Of a stretch of DNA of 64,000 nucleotides, positions 15,661 to 24,242 are shown piece by piece (position 1 is the stretch's first letter; each line of letters begins with the position of its first letter). The stretch is taken from NCBI GenBank assembly GCA_963811635.1, contig CAWESB010000020.1, positions 7,845 to 71,844 on the forward strand, given 5' to 3'. Both the position numbers and the translations under genes were made by a program. The notes beneath the pieces are model-generated. The model did no database searches. It was not told where the DNA came from and saw only the letters and a list, made by a program, of their open reading frames with translations. Source of the stretch: JAIBJN01 sp963811635 (GTDB lineage Bacteria; Actinomycetota; Thermoleophilia; Gaiellales; Gaiellaceae).

Positions 15661-17771
15661 ACGAGACCACCGGCGTCCTTCGCGGCATCGAGCGCCCCGC
15701 CGACCTCTGGGACGAGACTGCCGCCGCCGGTCTCGGCACCCTCGAGGGGCTCGTCTATCGATCGAACCTGCTCGGAGCCGATCGCGCGCTCGCGAACCAG
15801 GGCGGCGGGAACACGTCGGCAAAGGGCACCGCCACCGACCATCTGGGCCGAGAGACGCGCGTCCTCTGGGTCAAGGGCTCGGGCACCGACCTGGCGACGA
15901 TCATGCCCGCCGGCTTCGCCGCCCTCCGTCTGGACGACATACTGCCGCTCGTCGACCGCGAGCGGATGGACGACGCGGAGATGGTCGACTACCTCCTCCG
16001 CTGCGCGCTCGGGCCCGACCAGCCCAGGCCGTCGATCGAGACGCTCCTGCACGCCTTCGTCGGCGCGGCGCACGTCGACCACACGCATCCGGACGCCGTG
16101 ATCGCGCTCACCTCCTCGCCCGACGGGCGCCGGCTCGCCAACGAGGCTTTCGGCGGCGAGGCGGTCTGGCTGGACTACCAGCGCCCCGGGTTCTCGATGT
16201 CGAAGCGGATCGCGGAGCTCCTCTCCGCCGCGCCCGACGCGCGCGCCGTCCTCCTCGAGAAGCACGGCCTCGTCACGTGGGGCGAGACCGGCGCCGAGAG
16301 CTACGCCGCCACGCTCGAGTTCGTCACCCGCGCAGCGGAAGCCATCCGGCAGGCGGGCGGGTCACGCTTCGGGCTCGGCGGCCCGGTGGCTCAGCCACTC
16401 GACGACCAGGACGCAGAAGACCTCCTCGCGGCGGCCCTGCCCACCCTCCGTGGCGCCCTCCTCGCCGACTCCCGCGGTGTCGTGCTCCGGGTCGACCGCA
16501 GCCCGGAGGCTGTCGCGTTCGCCACAGCGAGGAGGGCGCCCGAGGTGAGCCAGGTCGGCGCGCCGTGCCCCGACCACCTCATCCACACGAAGCACAAGCC
16601 TCTCGTGGTCGGATTCGACCCGGCGCGCGACGGCCCCGACGAGCTGCGGGCCGCCTTCCGAAACGGGGTCGCCGAGTACGCGGCCTGGTACCGGGAGTAC
16701 TACGAGCGCAACCTGACCGAGGAGAGTCGCCCGTTCCCCATCGACCCTGCGGGCCCGCGCGTGGTGCTCGTGCCCGGGGTCGGGATCGTCACGAGCGGTG
16801 CCGACGCCCCCCGCGCGCGGCTCTCGCGGGACCTCTATCGCCGTGCCGTCGCGGTCGAGGACGCCGCGGATGCGCTCGGCGGCTTCCGCTCGCTGAGCGA
16901 GGCGGAGGCGTTCGCGATCGAGTACTGGCCGCTCGAGCGCTACAAGCTCGCCCAGGCGCCGGCCGCGGGCGAGCTCGCCGGGCGGGTGGCACTGATCGTC
17001 GGCGCGGCGAGCGGGATCGGGCGGGCGACCGCCCGGCTCCTCGCCGCGCGGGGCGCCCATGTCGCCGTCGCCGACCTGAACGCCCGGGGCTCCGAGGAGG
17101 TCGCCGCCGAGATCGCCTCCGCCTACGGCGACGGCCGCGCAGCCTCGGTGCAGGTCGACGTCACCGATGAGGCGGCGGTGGCCGAGATGATGCGACAGAC
17201 GGTCCTCGCCTTCGGCGGCATCGACATCCTCGTCGCCTCGGCCGGGCTCGCGACCAGCGCGCCGGTGACGGAGACCACCGTCGACGAGTGGGAGCGAAAC
17301 CACGCCGTCCTCGTGCGCGGCTACTTCCTCGCGGCGCGCGAAGCCTTCCGCGTGCTGATGGCGCAGGGCCGCGGCGGCGCGATCGTCTTCGTCGGCTCGA
17401 AGAACGCCCTCGTCGCCGGCGCCAACGCGACCGCATACTCCTCCGCCAAGGCCGCCTCGCTCCACCTGGCGCGCTGCCTGGCCGAGGAAGGGGGCGAGCA
17501 CGGCATCCGGGTCAACACCGTCAACCCCGACGCCGTGATCGAGGGCTCGGGAATCTGGTCCTCGGAGTGGAAGGCCGAGCGCGCGAGCACGTACGGGGTC
17601 GCCGAGGAGGAGCTGCCCGCCTTCTATCGGAGCCGCACGACCCTCGACGTCAACGTCTATGCGGAGGACGTCGCCGAAGCGATCGCGTTCCTCGCCTCCG
17701 AGCGGGCGGCGAAGTCGACCGGGAACGTCGTCAACGTCGACGGCGGCTTCAGCGCCGCGTACCCACGATGA
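15657..17771 (+). CDS. rhaEW: Bifunctional rhamnulose-1-phosphate aldolase / short-chain dehydrogenase
   Basis: 704 residues. The N-terminal part (about 1-430) is a class II aldolase/adducin domain with GGGNTSAKG, the metal-binding HTHPDA and LEKHGLVTWG. The C-terminal part (about 440-704) is a short-chain dehydrogenase with VGAASGIGRATA (NAD binding) and YSSAKAA (catalytic Tyr-Lys near 593). The fusion splits rhamnulose-1-phosphate into DHAP and L-lactaldehyde and oxidises the aldehyde toward L-lactate, the substrate of the nearby LutABC. GTG start overlaps the rhaB stop. The aldolase/dehydrogenase pairing is established for B. subtilis RhaEW; the product here is inferred. Confidence 0.9.
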   Translation: MNETTGVLRGIERPADLWDETAAAGLGTLEGLVYRSNLLGADRALANQGGGNTSAKGTATDHLGRETRVLWVKGSGTDLATIMPAGFAALRLDDILPLVDRERMDDAEMVDYLLRCALGPDQPRPSIETLLHAFVGAAHVDHTHPDAVIALTSSPDGRRLANEAFGGEAVWLDYQRPGFSMSKRIAELLSAAPDARAVLLEKHGLVTWGETGAESYAATLEFVTRAAEAIRQAGGSRFGLGGPVAQPLDDQDAEDLLAAALPTLRGALLADSRGVVLRVDRSPEAVAFATARRAPEVSQVGAPCPDHLIHTKHKPLVVGFDPARDGPDELRAAFRNGVAEYAAWYREYYERNLTEESRPFPIDPAGPRVVLVPGVGIVTSGADAPRARLSRDLYRRAVAVEDAADALGGFRSLSEAEAFAIEYWPLERYKLAQAPAAGELAGRVALIVGAASGIGRATARLLAARGAHVAVADLNARGSEEVAAEIASAYGDGRAASVQVDVTDEAAVAEMMRQTVLAFGGIDILVASAGLATSAPVTETTVDEWERNHAVLVRGYFLAAREAFRVLMAQGRGGAIVFVGSKNALVAGANATAYSSAKAASLHLARCLAEEGGEHGIRVNTVNPDAVIEGSGIWSSEWKAERASTYGVAEEELPAFYRSRTTLDVNVYAEDVAEAIAFLASERAAKSTGNVVNVDGGFSAAYPR

Positions 17772-19282
17772 GCACGCCGGCGCCCCCACTCGTCGAGCTC
17801 CGCGGCGTCTCCCGCAGCTTCGGCGGCGTCCAGGCGCTGAGCGAGGTCGACCTCGAGCTCAGAGCCGGCGAGATCCACGCGCTCGTCGGGGAGAACGGCG
17901 CCGGGAAGTCGACGCTCGTCAAGATCCTCACGGGCGTCCACGAGCCGGACTCCGGCGAGATCTTCTTCGCGGGCGAGGAGCAGCGGATCCGCGGGACGCA
18001 CACGGCGCAGGCTCTTGGCATCGCCGCCATGTACCAGGAGCCGTCGGTCTTCCTCGACCTGTCCGTCGCCGAGAACATCTTCGCAGGGCGCCGCCCCCGC
18101 GGGCTCCTCGGCTCGGTCGACTGGTCGCAGATGAACCGGGACGCTGCGGCGGTGCTCGACGAGCTCGGTGTCGACTTCGCGCCCGACACGCCGGTCCGGG
18201 GTCTGGGTGTGGCCGACCGGCAGCTGCTGGAGATCGCCAAGGCGCTGTCGACGAACGCGCGGGTGCTGATCATGGACGAGCCGACGGCCGCGCTCTCCCC
18301 TCGCGAGGTCGAGAACCTGTTCCGCGTCGCACGCGGCCTGCGCGACCGCGGCGTCGCCCTCGTCTTCATCAGCCACCGCCTCGAGGAGGTGAGCGCGATC
18401 TCGGACGTCGTCACGGTGCTCCGTGACGGCCACCACGTCGCCACGCGCCCGGCGGGCGAGCTCTCGCACTCCGAGATCGTCCGGCTCATGGTGGGACGCC
18501 CGCTCGACGCGCTCTTCCCCAAGGAGGAGGCGGAGATCGGGGAGGTGGCCCTCGAGGTGCGCGGCTTCACCCGCCACGGGGTCTTCGCCGACGTCTCGTT
18601 CGCGGTGCGCCGTGGCGAGATCCTCGGCCTGGCCGGCCTGGTCGGCGCGGGCCGCACCGAGATCGCGCGCAGCCTCTTCGGGATCGACCCCTACGACGAA
18701 GGGGAGGTCCTCCTCGCCGGATCGGGCTTCCGGCCACGGTCGCCCCGCCGGGCGCTGCGCCACGGGCTCGCGTACCTCCCCGAGGACCGCCTCGGCCAGG
18801 GACTCGTGCAGGCCATGTCGATCGCGACGAACACGTCCATGGCCGTCCTGCCCCAGCTGACGCGCGCAGGGTTCCTGCGCCCCTGGCTCGAGCGGCGCCT
18901 GGCGCGGAAGTTCATCGACCAGCTCCGCATCAAAGCGTCCTCGTCGAGCCAGGCGGTGCACACGCTCTCCGGCGGCAATCAACAGAAGGTCGTCCTCTCC
19001 AAGTGGCTCGCCGCCGAGCCGCGTGTTCTCATCCTCGACGAGCCGACTCGGGGAGTCGACGTGGGCGCAAAGGCGGACGTGCACCGCACGATCTCCCATC
19101 TCGCGACGCAAGGGCTGGCGATCGTCCTCATCTCGTCGGAGCTGCCCGAGGTGCTCGGGATGAGCGACCGGATCGTCGTGCTCCGCGAGGGGCGGGTGGC
19201 CGCCGAGCTGGACCGGGACGGAGCGACATCGGAGCGGATCATGGACGCAGCGACCGGCGTCGAGACGGAGGAGGCCGCGTGA
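17768..19282 (+). CDS. rhaT: Sugar ABC transporter ATP-binding protein (rhamnose)
   Basis: 504 residues with two fused ABC domains, as in the RbsA/XylG class. The first has Walker A GENGAGKST, a signature region GVADRQLLEIAKAL and Walker B VLIMDEPTAAL. The second has a degenerate P-loop (GLVGAGRTEIARS), the signature LSGGNQQKV and Walker B VLILDEPTRGVD. It powers import with the two permeases downstream. ATG 17768 overlaps the aldolase stop. Rhamnose specificity follows from the operon, not from this protein alone. Confidence 0.92.
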   Translation: MSTPAPPLVELRGVSRSFGGVQALSEVDLELRAGEIHALVGENGAGKSTLVKILTGVHEPDSGEIFFAGEEQRIRGTHTAQALGIAAMYQEPSVFLDLSVAENIFAGRRPRGLLGSVDWSQMNRDAAAVLDELGVDFAPDTPVRGLGVADRQLLEIAKALSTNARVLIMDEPTAALSPREVENLFRVARGLRDRGVALVFISHRLEEVSAISDVVTVLRDGHHVATRPAGELSHSEIVRLMVGRPLDALFPKEEAEIGEVALEVRGFTRHGVFADVSFAVRRGEILGLAGLVGAGRTEIARSLFGIDPYDEGEVLLAGSGFRPRSPRRALRHGLAYLPEDRLGQGLVQAMSIATNTSMAVLPQLTRAGFLRPWLERRLARKFIDQLRIKASSSSQAVHTLSGGNQQKVVLSKWLAAEPRVLILDEPTRGVDVGAKADVHRTISHLATQGLAIVLISSELPEVLGMSDRIVVLREGRVAAELDRDGATSERIMDAATGVETEEAA

Positions 19283-20328
19283 GCCGACCCGCTCCCGCGG
19301 TCTCGCTCCACACGCTCGCCGTGACGGCCTTCCGGCTGCGGGAGCTCGGCATCGCCGTGGCGCTTCTCGTGGCCATCGCCTTCTTCGCCCTCCGCTCCGA
19401 CGCCTTCCTCACCTCGGGCAACTGGCGGAACATCGCCCTCAACGTGGCGACGGTCGTCGTCGTGGCCGTTGGCCAGACGATGGTCGTGCTGACGCGGAAC
19501 ATCGATCTCTCGGTCGGCTCGATCGTCGGTCTGTCCGCCTTCATCAGCGCGGACACGCTCTCCGCACACCCGGGCCTGCCCGTGATCGCGGCGGCCGCGC
19601 TGGCCGTCGGCGTCGGCATCGGTTGCGGGCTCTTCAACGGGCTCCTCGTGACGGTCGGCAAGGTGCCCGCGATCATCGCGACCCTCGGAACCCTGTACGT
19701 CTATCGCGGCCTGGTGTTCGAGGTCTCCGGCGGATCGCAGGTGCTTGCCTTCGAGCTGCCGAGCTCATTCAAGACGTTCGCCTTTCGCGACATCCTCGGG
19801 ATCCCGGCCCTCGCCGTCCTCGCGATCGTGGTCGCGGCGATCGGCGCGGCTGTCCTCCGCTGGACGCACTGGGGCCGCGACTTCTACGCGATCGGCTCCA
19901 ATCCGGAGGCGGCGCGCTATTCCGGCATCCCGGTCGGCCGGCGCGTCCTGCTCGCCTTCACGATCAGCGGCGCCCTCGCCGGACTGGGCGGATTCATGTA
20001 CGCCGCCCGCTTCGCCAACGTGAGCGCGGCCTCCGGGTCGGGCTTCGAGTTCGACGTCATCTCCGCGGTCGTGATCGGAGGCGTCAACGTCTTCGGCGGC
20101 GTCGGCACCGTGCTCGGCGCGGTCCTCGGGGCGCTCTTCATCGGCGTGATCGACGACGGCTTCACGCTCCTCAAGGTCAACCCGTTCTGGAAGATCGCCT
20201 TCCAGGGCTTCGCGATCGTCGCCGCGGTGACGATCGACGCGCTCGTCACCCAGCGCCTCCAGGAGGCGCTGCGACGCCGGCGGCGGCGCGAGGCCCGCGA
20301 GGCGGCGCAGGCGGAGGCCGCGACGTGA
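19279..20328 (+). CDS. rhaP: Sugar ABC transporter permease (rhamnose), first subunit
   Basis: 349 residues from GTG 19279, overlapping the ATPase stop. BPD_transp_2 type permease with about 8-10 helices. Characteristic segments are VAVGQTMVVLTRNIDLSVGS, IATLGTLYVYRGL, YAIGSNPEAARYSGI (the EAA-like loop that contacts the ATPase) and VIGGVNVFGGVGTVLGA. It forms a heteromeric channel with the following permease. The C-terminus is a basic tail. Confidence 0.9.
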   Translation: MSRPAPAVSLHTLAVTAFRLRELGIAVALLVAIAFFALRSDAFLTSGNWRNIALNVATVVVVAVGQTMVVLTRNIDLSVGSIVGLSAFISADTLSAHPGLPVIAAAALAVGVGIGCGLFNGLLVTVGKVPAIIATLGTLYVYRGLVFEVSGGSQVLAFELPSSFKTFAFRDILGIPALAVLAIVVAAIGAAVLRWTHWGRDFYAIGSNPEAARYSGIPVGRRVLLAFTISGALAGLGGFMYAARFANVSAASGSGFEFDVISAVVIGGVNVFGGVGTVLGAVLGALFIGVIDDGFTLLKVNPFWKIAFQGFAIVAAVTIDALVTQRLQEALRRRRRREAREAAQAEAAT

Positions 20329-21353
20329 GCCGCGCCGCGGCACTTGCGCGCTCGGTCGTCGGTCGATGGGAGTTCGTGCTCGTCCTGCTGATCCTCGCCG
20401 CCGGCACGTGGAGCGCCACGCTCTCGCCCTTCTTCCTGGACAAGGAGAACCTCCTCGACCTGATGAAGCCGTACATCGTCATCGGGGTCATGGCGCTCGG
20501 GCTCACGCTCGTCGTCATCGCCGGCGAGATCGACATCTCCGTCGCCTCGACGCTCGCCGTCTGCGTCGTCGTCTTCGCCGACCTGTGGCAGCACGGCGTC
20601 AACCTCTGGCTCGCCTGCCTGATCGGGCTCGTCGTCGGCACCGGGCTCGGCCTGTTCAACGGTGTCCTCGTGGGACTGCTCCACCTGCCCTCCCTGGCGG
20701 TGACCCTCGGGACCCTCGCCGCCTATCGCGGGCTTGCCTTCGTCATCCTGGGCAGTTCCGGCATCACCGGCTTCCCGACAGACTTCACGCGGCTCGGGAA
20801 CGGCTACGTCGGCTCGAGCGTGTTCCCGGTCGCGCTCGGCATCTTCATCGCGCTCGCGATCGTCTTCGCGGTCCTCCTCCACGGAACGCGGTTCGGACGC
20901 TACGTCTACGCGATCGGCGCGAACCGCGAGGCCGCGCGCTTCTCGGGAGTTCCCGTCGACCGCCTCCGCGTCACGCTATTTGCCATCTCGGGGCTCATGG
21001 CCGCGGTCTCGGGCCTGCTCTACGCGTCCTACTTCGCCACAGCCCAGGCGGACGCGGCGACCACCGCGCTCCTGGACGTCGTCGCCGCGGTCGTCCTCGG
21101 CGGCGTCAACATCTTCGGCGGCTCGGGCACGATCCTCGGCGTCTTCCTGGCCGTCGTCCTGATTGCGGTCCTCCGCAACGGCATGGGCCTCGCGAACATC
21201 TCCGGCGATACCCAGAGCATCGTCATCGGAGGCCTGCTGCTCGGCGCGATCCTCGTTGGCAACCTGCTCCGCAGTGCGCGGGAGCAAGGGCTCGGCCGGC
21301 GCCTCGTCGAGCGTTTCGAGCGAAAGGAGGCGCGCGAGCAACAAGCGACGTAG
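20325..21353 (+). CDS. rhaQ: Sugar ABC transporter permease (rhamnose), second subunit
   Basis: 342 residues from GTG 20325, overlapping the previous stop. Same family as the first permease, with VIAGEIDISVAS, VTLGTLAAYRGLAFVI, YAIGANREAARFSGV and VLGGVNIFGGSGTILG. Two different permeases with one double-domain ATPase is the RhaSTPQ arrangement known from rhizobial rhamnose importers. Confidence 0.9.
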   Translation: MSRAAALARSVVGRWEFVLVLLILAAGTWSATLSPFFLDKENLLDLMKPYIVIGVMALGLTLVVIAGEIDISVASTLAVCVVVFADLWQHGVNLWLACLIGLVVGTGLGLFNGVLVGLLHLPSLAVTLGTLAAYRGLAFVILGSSGITGFPTDFTRLGNGYVGSSVFPVALGIFIALAIVFAVLLHGTRFGRYVYAIGANREAARFSGVPVDRLRVTLFAISGLMAAVSGLLYASYFATAQADAATTALLDVVAAVVLGGVNIFGGSGTILGVFLAVVLIAVLRNGMGLANISGDTQSIVIGGLLLGAILVGNLLRSAREQGLGRRLVERFERKEAREQQAT

Positions 21354-21403
21354 CGGGAGTCCCAGCCCACAGTCGAGGGGGAAACGACGAAAGGAGTTAG
21401 GTG

Positions 21404-22474
21404 ATGCGGAAAAGGAAGGACGCGATCTCGATCCTTGCGCTCCTTGCCCTCATGCTCGCGCTCGCGGTGGCCGCCGGCTGCGGCGGCGACGACGATGACG
21501 ACGAGGCCACGCCGGCGGCGACGGGAGCGGCGACCGACGGCGGGGGCGGCGGGGAGGGTGGCTTCAGCCTCTACATGATCCCGAAGAACGTCGGCAACCC
21601 GGTCTTCGACCTCACGAACGCCGGCATGCAGGAGGCCGCGGAGGAGCTCGGAGACACGACCGAGTTCAACGGCTCGACCGAGGCCGACGCCCAGCAGCAG
21701 GTGGAGGTGATCAACGCCGCGATCGCGCAGGGGCCGGACGCGCTGCTCATCTCGGCGAACGACCCCGACGCCCTCGTGCCCGCACTCCAATCGGCGGAGG
21801 CCAAGGGGATCAAGACGGTCACGTTCGACTCCGACGTGAACCCGGATGCCCGGGCCATGTTCGCGAGCACGCCGTCGCCACAGGCGGTGGGCGAGACGCA
21901 GATCGAGATGTGCGGCTCGCAGATCGACTACTCGGGCCAGATCGCCATTCTCTCGGCGGCCGCGACCGCGACGAACCAGAACGCGTGGATCGAGGTCATG
22001 GAGAAGACCCTCGAGGACCCGAAGTACGCGGACATGGAGCTCGTCACGACCGTGTACGGCGACGACGATCCGACGAAGTCCACTGAGGAGGCCCAGGGGC
22101 TCCTGCAGGCCTACCCCGACCTCAAGTGCATCATCGCTCCGACGACCGTGGGCATCGCGGCCGCGGCGCAGGTGGTCACGCAGCAGAACCTGTGCGACAA
22201 GGTCATCGTCACCGGCCTCGGCCTGCCGAGCGAGATGCGGGAGTTCGTGAAGTCGGGCTGCGTCCAGCAGAACGCCCTCTGGAACTTCCAGGACATCGGC
22301 TATCTCGCCGCGTACGCCGCCCACGCGATCCTCGCGGGCGACATCACCGGCGAGCCGGGCGAGACCTTCGAAGCCGGTCGGCTCGGCGAGATCACTGTCG
22401 AGGACGACGGGATCGTCTACGCACCGGAGCTGTTGGTCTTCACTCCGGAGAACATCGACGACTACGACTTCTAG
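21404..22474 (+). CDS. rhaS: Rhamnose ABC transporter substrate-binding lipoprotein
   Basis: 356 residues from ATG 21404, with AAGGAG at 21391-21396 and a 7-base spacing (a GTG three bases earlier is less likely). The signal peptide ends in a lipobox (AVAAGCGG), so the protein is lipid-anchored outside the membrane. An acidic/Ala-Thr linker follows, then a periplasmic-binding-protein type 1 fold with MIPKNVGNPVFD, DALLISANDPDALVPAL, VTFDSD and the C-terminal PGETFEAGRLGEI. It captures the sugar for the RhaTPQ channel. The stop codon sits inside a 16-bp palindrome. Confidence 0.9.
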   Translation: MRKRKDAISILALLALMLALAVAAGCGGDDDDDEATPAATGAATDGGGGGEGGFSLYMIPKNVGNPVFDLTNAGMQEAAEELGDTTEFNGSTEADAQQQVEVINAAIAQGPDALLISANDPDALVPALQSAEAKGIKTVTFDSDVNPDARAMFASTPSPQAVGETQIEMCGSQIDYSGQIAILSAAATATNQNAWIEVMEKTLEDPKYADMELVTTVYGDDDPTKSTEEAQGLLQAYPDLKCIIAPTTVGIAAAAQVVTQQNLCDKVIVTGLGLPSEMREFVKSGCVQQNALWNFQDIGYLAAYAAHAILAGDITGEPGETFEAGRLGEITVEDDGIVYAPELLVFTPENIDDYDF

Positions 22475-22480
22475 AAGTCG
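22465..22480. repeat. 16-bp perfect palindrome over the rhaS stop codon
   Basis: CGACTTCTAGAAGTCG is self-complementary over its full length and includes the TAG stop of rhaS. It could be an operator or a processing site, or be fortuitous from the Tyr-Asp-Phe-stop codons. Confidence 0.5.
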
Positions 22481-22494
22481 AGTGGCTGGGGAGA

Positions 22495-22531
22495 GGCGGG
22501 AGTCGTTGAGATTCCCGCCCCTCCGCCTTTT
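22495..22531 (+). terminator. Intrinsic terminator-like hairpin between rhaS and the ASRT-like gene
   Basis: GGCGGGA (22495-22501) and TCCCGCC (22513-22519) form a 7-bp stem that can extend through flanking GAG/CTC, with a short T run at 22528-22531. It would end or attenuate the rha transcript before the downstream gene. Confidence 0.55.
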
Positions 22532-22545
22532 CGAATGATGCCAAA

Positions 22546-22911
22546 GTGAAAGCAGCCGGAAAACGCCGCTGGTTCGTCCCGGACGGGTACCTGCCCGCGG
22601 AGTCCTCGCACGGGATCGAGAGCCACGAAGCGGCCTGCCTCCTCAACGTCTCGGACGAGGACGCCCGGGTGGAGCTCACCTTCTACTTCGAGGATCGCGA
22701 GCCGCTCGGGCCCGTGATCCTTGCCCTCGGCGCGAGGCGCACGTGGCACGTGCGCCTCGACCGGGAGGCCGACGTCGGGGTCGAGCTGCCGCGCGGGAAA
22801 CCGTTCGCCTACGCGGTCGAGAGCGACGTCCCCGTGGTGCTCCAGCACTCCCGGCTGGACACGACCGCCGGCGGGTACACGCTCTTCACCACCGTCGCGT
22901 ACGGCGAGTAG
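22546..22911 (+). CDS. Anabaena sensory rhodopsin transducer (ASRT)-like protein
   Basis: 121 residues from GTG 22546, the usual family length. The pattern GYLPAESSHGIESHEAACLLN, then DEDARVELTFYFEDREPLGP, ARRTWHVRLD and VVLQHSRLDTTAGGYTLFTTVAYGE matches the ASRT beta-sandwich family closely. The founding member binds Anabaena sensory rhodopsin, but most relatives occur in bacteria with no rhodopsin and are thought to be small-molecule (sugar) binding proteins. Here it follows the rhamnose transporter operon after a terminator-like hairpin. A role in sensing or handling rhamnose is inferred from position. Confidence 0.8.
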   Translation: MKAAGKRRWFVPDGYLPAESSHGIESHEAACLLNVSDEDARVELTFYFEDREPLGPVILALGARRTWHVRLDREADVGVELPRGKPFAYAVESDVPVVLQHSRLDTTAGGYTLFTTVAYGE

Positions 22912-22945
22912 CCGCTCCCCGCCGGGTGCGGCATACGGCCTCGGG

Positions 22946-22975
22946 TTGACATATTCCTATATCGGTATATATAGT
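22946..22975 (+). promoter_or_regulatory. Promoter and operator of arsR-SRPBCC pair
   Basis: TTGACA (22946-22951) and TATAGT (22970-22975) with an 18-bp spacer form a strong sigma-70-like promoter in an AT-rich island. The inverted repeat CTATAT-N6-ATATAG (22957-22974) overlaps spacer and -10 box, the expected place for ArsR-type autorepression. Transcription should start at or within a base or two of the ATG at 22983, so the message may be leaderless. Confidence 0.65.
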
Positions 22976-22982
22976 CCGCGGC

Positions 22983-23339
22983 ATGGCACGCGCAGCGACG
23001 ACAGCAGACGCGTTCAACGCGGTAGCCGAGCCCCGGCGGCGTCAGATCCTGGACGTCCTCGCCGGCGGCGAGCGCCCCGTGAACGACATCGTCGCCGTGC
23101 TCGGCCTGGCCCAACCGCAGGTCTCCAAGCACCTGCGGGTCCTTCGAGAAGTGGGGGCGGTGGACGTGCGCGAGGACGGACGGCAGCGGCTGTACCGGCT
23201 CAACGGCCGGGCGCTCAAGCCAATCCACGACTGGGTGAAGGCCTACGAGCAGTCCTGGTCGGAGCGGTTCGACCGGCTGGACGACGTGCTGGCAGACCTC
23301 AAGGACATCGAGAAAGGAGCCGGTGATGGCAACGAGTAG
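22983..23339 (+). CDS. ArsR/SmtB-family transcriptional repressor
   Basis: 118 residues with a winged helix: FNAVAEPRRRQILDVLAGGE, VNDIVAVLGLAQPQVSKHLRVLREVGAV (recognition helix) and REDGRQRLYRLN (wing). No Cys or His metal cluster is present, so it belongs to the metal-independent ArsR subgroup commonly paired with SRPBCC/AHSA1 genes. The C-terminal helix (WVKAYEQSWSERFDRLDDVL) fits this subgroup. It overlaps the start of the SRPBCC gene. Confidence 0.9.
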   Translation: MARAATTADAFNAVAEPRRRQILDVLAGGERPVNDIVAVLGLAQPQVSKHLRVLREVGAVDVREDGRQRLYRLNGRALKPIHDWVKAYEQSWSERFDRLDDVLADLKDIEKGAGDGNE

Positions 23340-23808
23340 CGGAACGGCAGTGGTGACTCTGCCGACGGACGAGCAGATCCTGATCACGCGGGAGTTCGAG
23401 GCGCCCAGGCACCTCGTCTGGGAAGCGTGGACGAACCCCGAGCTGGTCAAGCGCTGGTGGCACGCCAATCGCGGGGAGATGACGATCGCCGAGATCGACT
23501 TCCGAGTCGGTGGCACCTGGCGGTGGGTGATGGTGACTCCCGACGGCTTCGAGGTCGCCTTCCACGGCGAGTACCGGGAGATCGTCCCGCACGAGCGGAT
23601 CGTGTCGACCGAGGTCTACGAGGGCTTCCCCGAGGGGGAGGCGGTGAACACCCTGACGCTCACCGAGGTGGACGGGCGCACGACCCTCGAGATCCTCGTC
23701 CAGCACGAGAACAAGGACCACCGCGACGGGCACATCAACTCCGGAATGGAAGCCGGCATGCAGGACGCGATGGACCTCATGGAGCAGGTGGCGATTTCGC
23801 TCCGCTAG
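23326..23808 (+). CDS. SRPBCC (AHSA1-like) domain protein
   Basis: 160 residues from ATG 23326, preceded by AAAGGAG at 23313-23319 (6-base spacing) inside the arsR 3' end. Features of the START/AHSA1-like fold are ITREFEAPRHLVWEAWTNPELVKRWW, FRVGGTWRWVM, HGEYREIVPHERIVSTE and the C-terminal helix GMEAGMQDAMDLMEQV. Such proteins bind hydrophobic ligands; pairing with an ArsR repressor is common, but the ligand is unknown. Confidence 0.88.
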   Translation: MATSSGTAVVTLPTDEQILITREFEAPRHLVWEAWTNPELVKRWWHANRGEMTIAEIDFRVGGTWRWVMVTPDGFEVAFHGEYREIVPHERIVSTEVYEGFPEGEAVNTLTLTEVDGRTTLEILVQHENKDHRDGHINSGMEAGMQDAMDLMEQVAISLR

Positions 23809-23882
23809 CCACGCAGCGAGGCCTTCCCGGGCGCCGGGCAACAGTCCTTGAGGACACCGGCGATTGTCCGAGCCGATGGATG

Positions 23883-23911
23883 AAAGGGGGCCGCTGTGAG
23901 CGGCCCCCTTT
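23883..23911. terminator. Strong bidirectional terminator
   Basis: A perfect 12-bp stem, AAAGGGGGCCGC (23883-23894) and GCGGCCCCCTTT (23900-23911), with a 5-base loop. It has A/T tracts on both sides and separates the SRPBCC gene (plus) from a convergent small gene (minus). Confidence 0.85.
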
Positions 23912-23926
23912 GGTGTGGCGGGTCGG

Positions 23927-24034
23927 TCAGTCGATCCCGTTGAAGGTGATACCGGCGAGCGCGGATCCTGCCGTCGGCAGCGTGACGAGCACGCCGACCA
24001 CGACGGCCAGTCCCAGGCGACGAAGGCGGGTCAT
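23927..24034 (-). CDS. Very small signal-peptide-like protein (35 aa)
   Basis: ATG 24034 is preceded by a strong GAAAGGAG ribosome site about 5 bases upstream and reads 35 codons to TGA 23927. The product is a basic start (MTRLRRLG), a hydrophobic core (LAVVVGVLVTLPTAGSA) and a short tail, LAGITFNGID. It looks like a signal peptide or membrane anchor with a tiny mature peptide. It ends just before the shared terminator at 23883-23911. Ribosome site and terminator support a real gene; function is unknown. Confidence 0.55.
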   Translation of the reverse strand: MTRLRRLGLAVVVGVLVTLPTAGSALAGITFNGID

Positions 24035-24242
24035 GCCTACTCCTTTCAGCTGGGGAACGTCTCTGCGCGCTCATTCGCGTGCCAGGCCAGACCGGTTGCC
24101 GAACGCCCGCGCTCGAGGCGCGGGGGTCGCCCGGCCGTCCCGGCTCAGTCCCCCGGGCCGGAATCCGTCTTGGCGGGACGGCTGAGGCGCGCTACAGTCC
24201 CGTGCCAGCCGGGTCTCGCACGGGATGAAAGGGGAGATACAC

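Noticed and set aside
13657..15822. 721-codon minus frame opposite rhaB
   Set aside because: Overlaps the intact deoR and rhaB genes and shows no domain; shadow frame.
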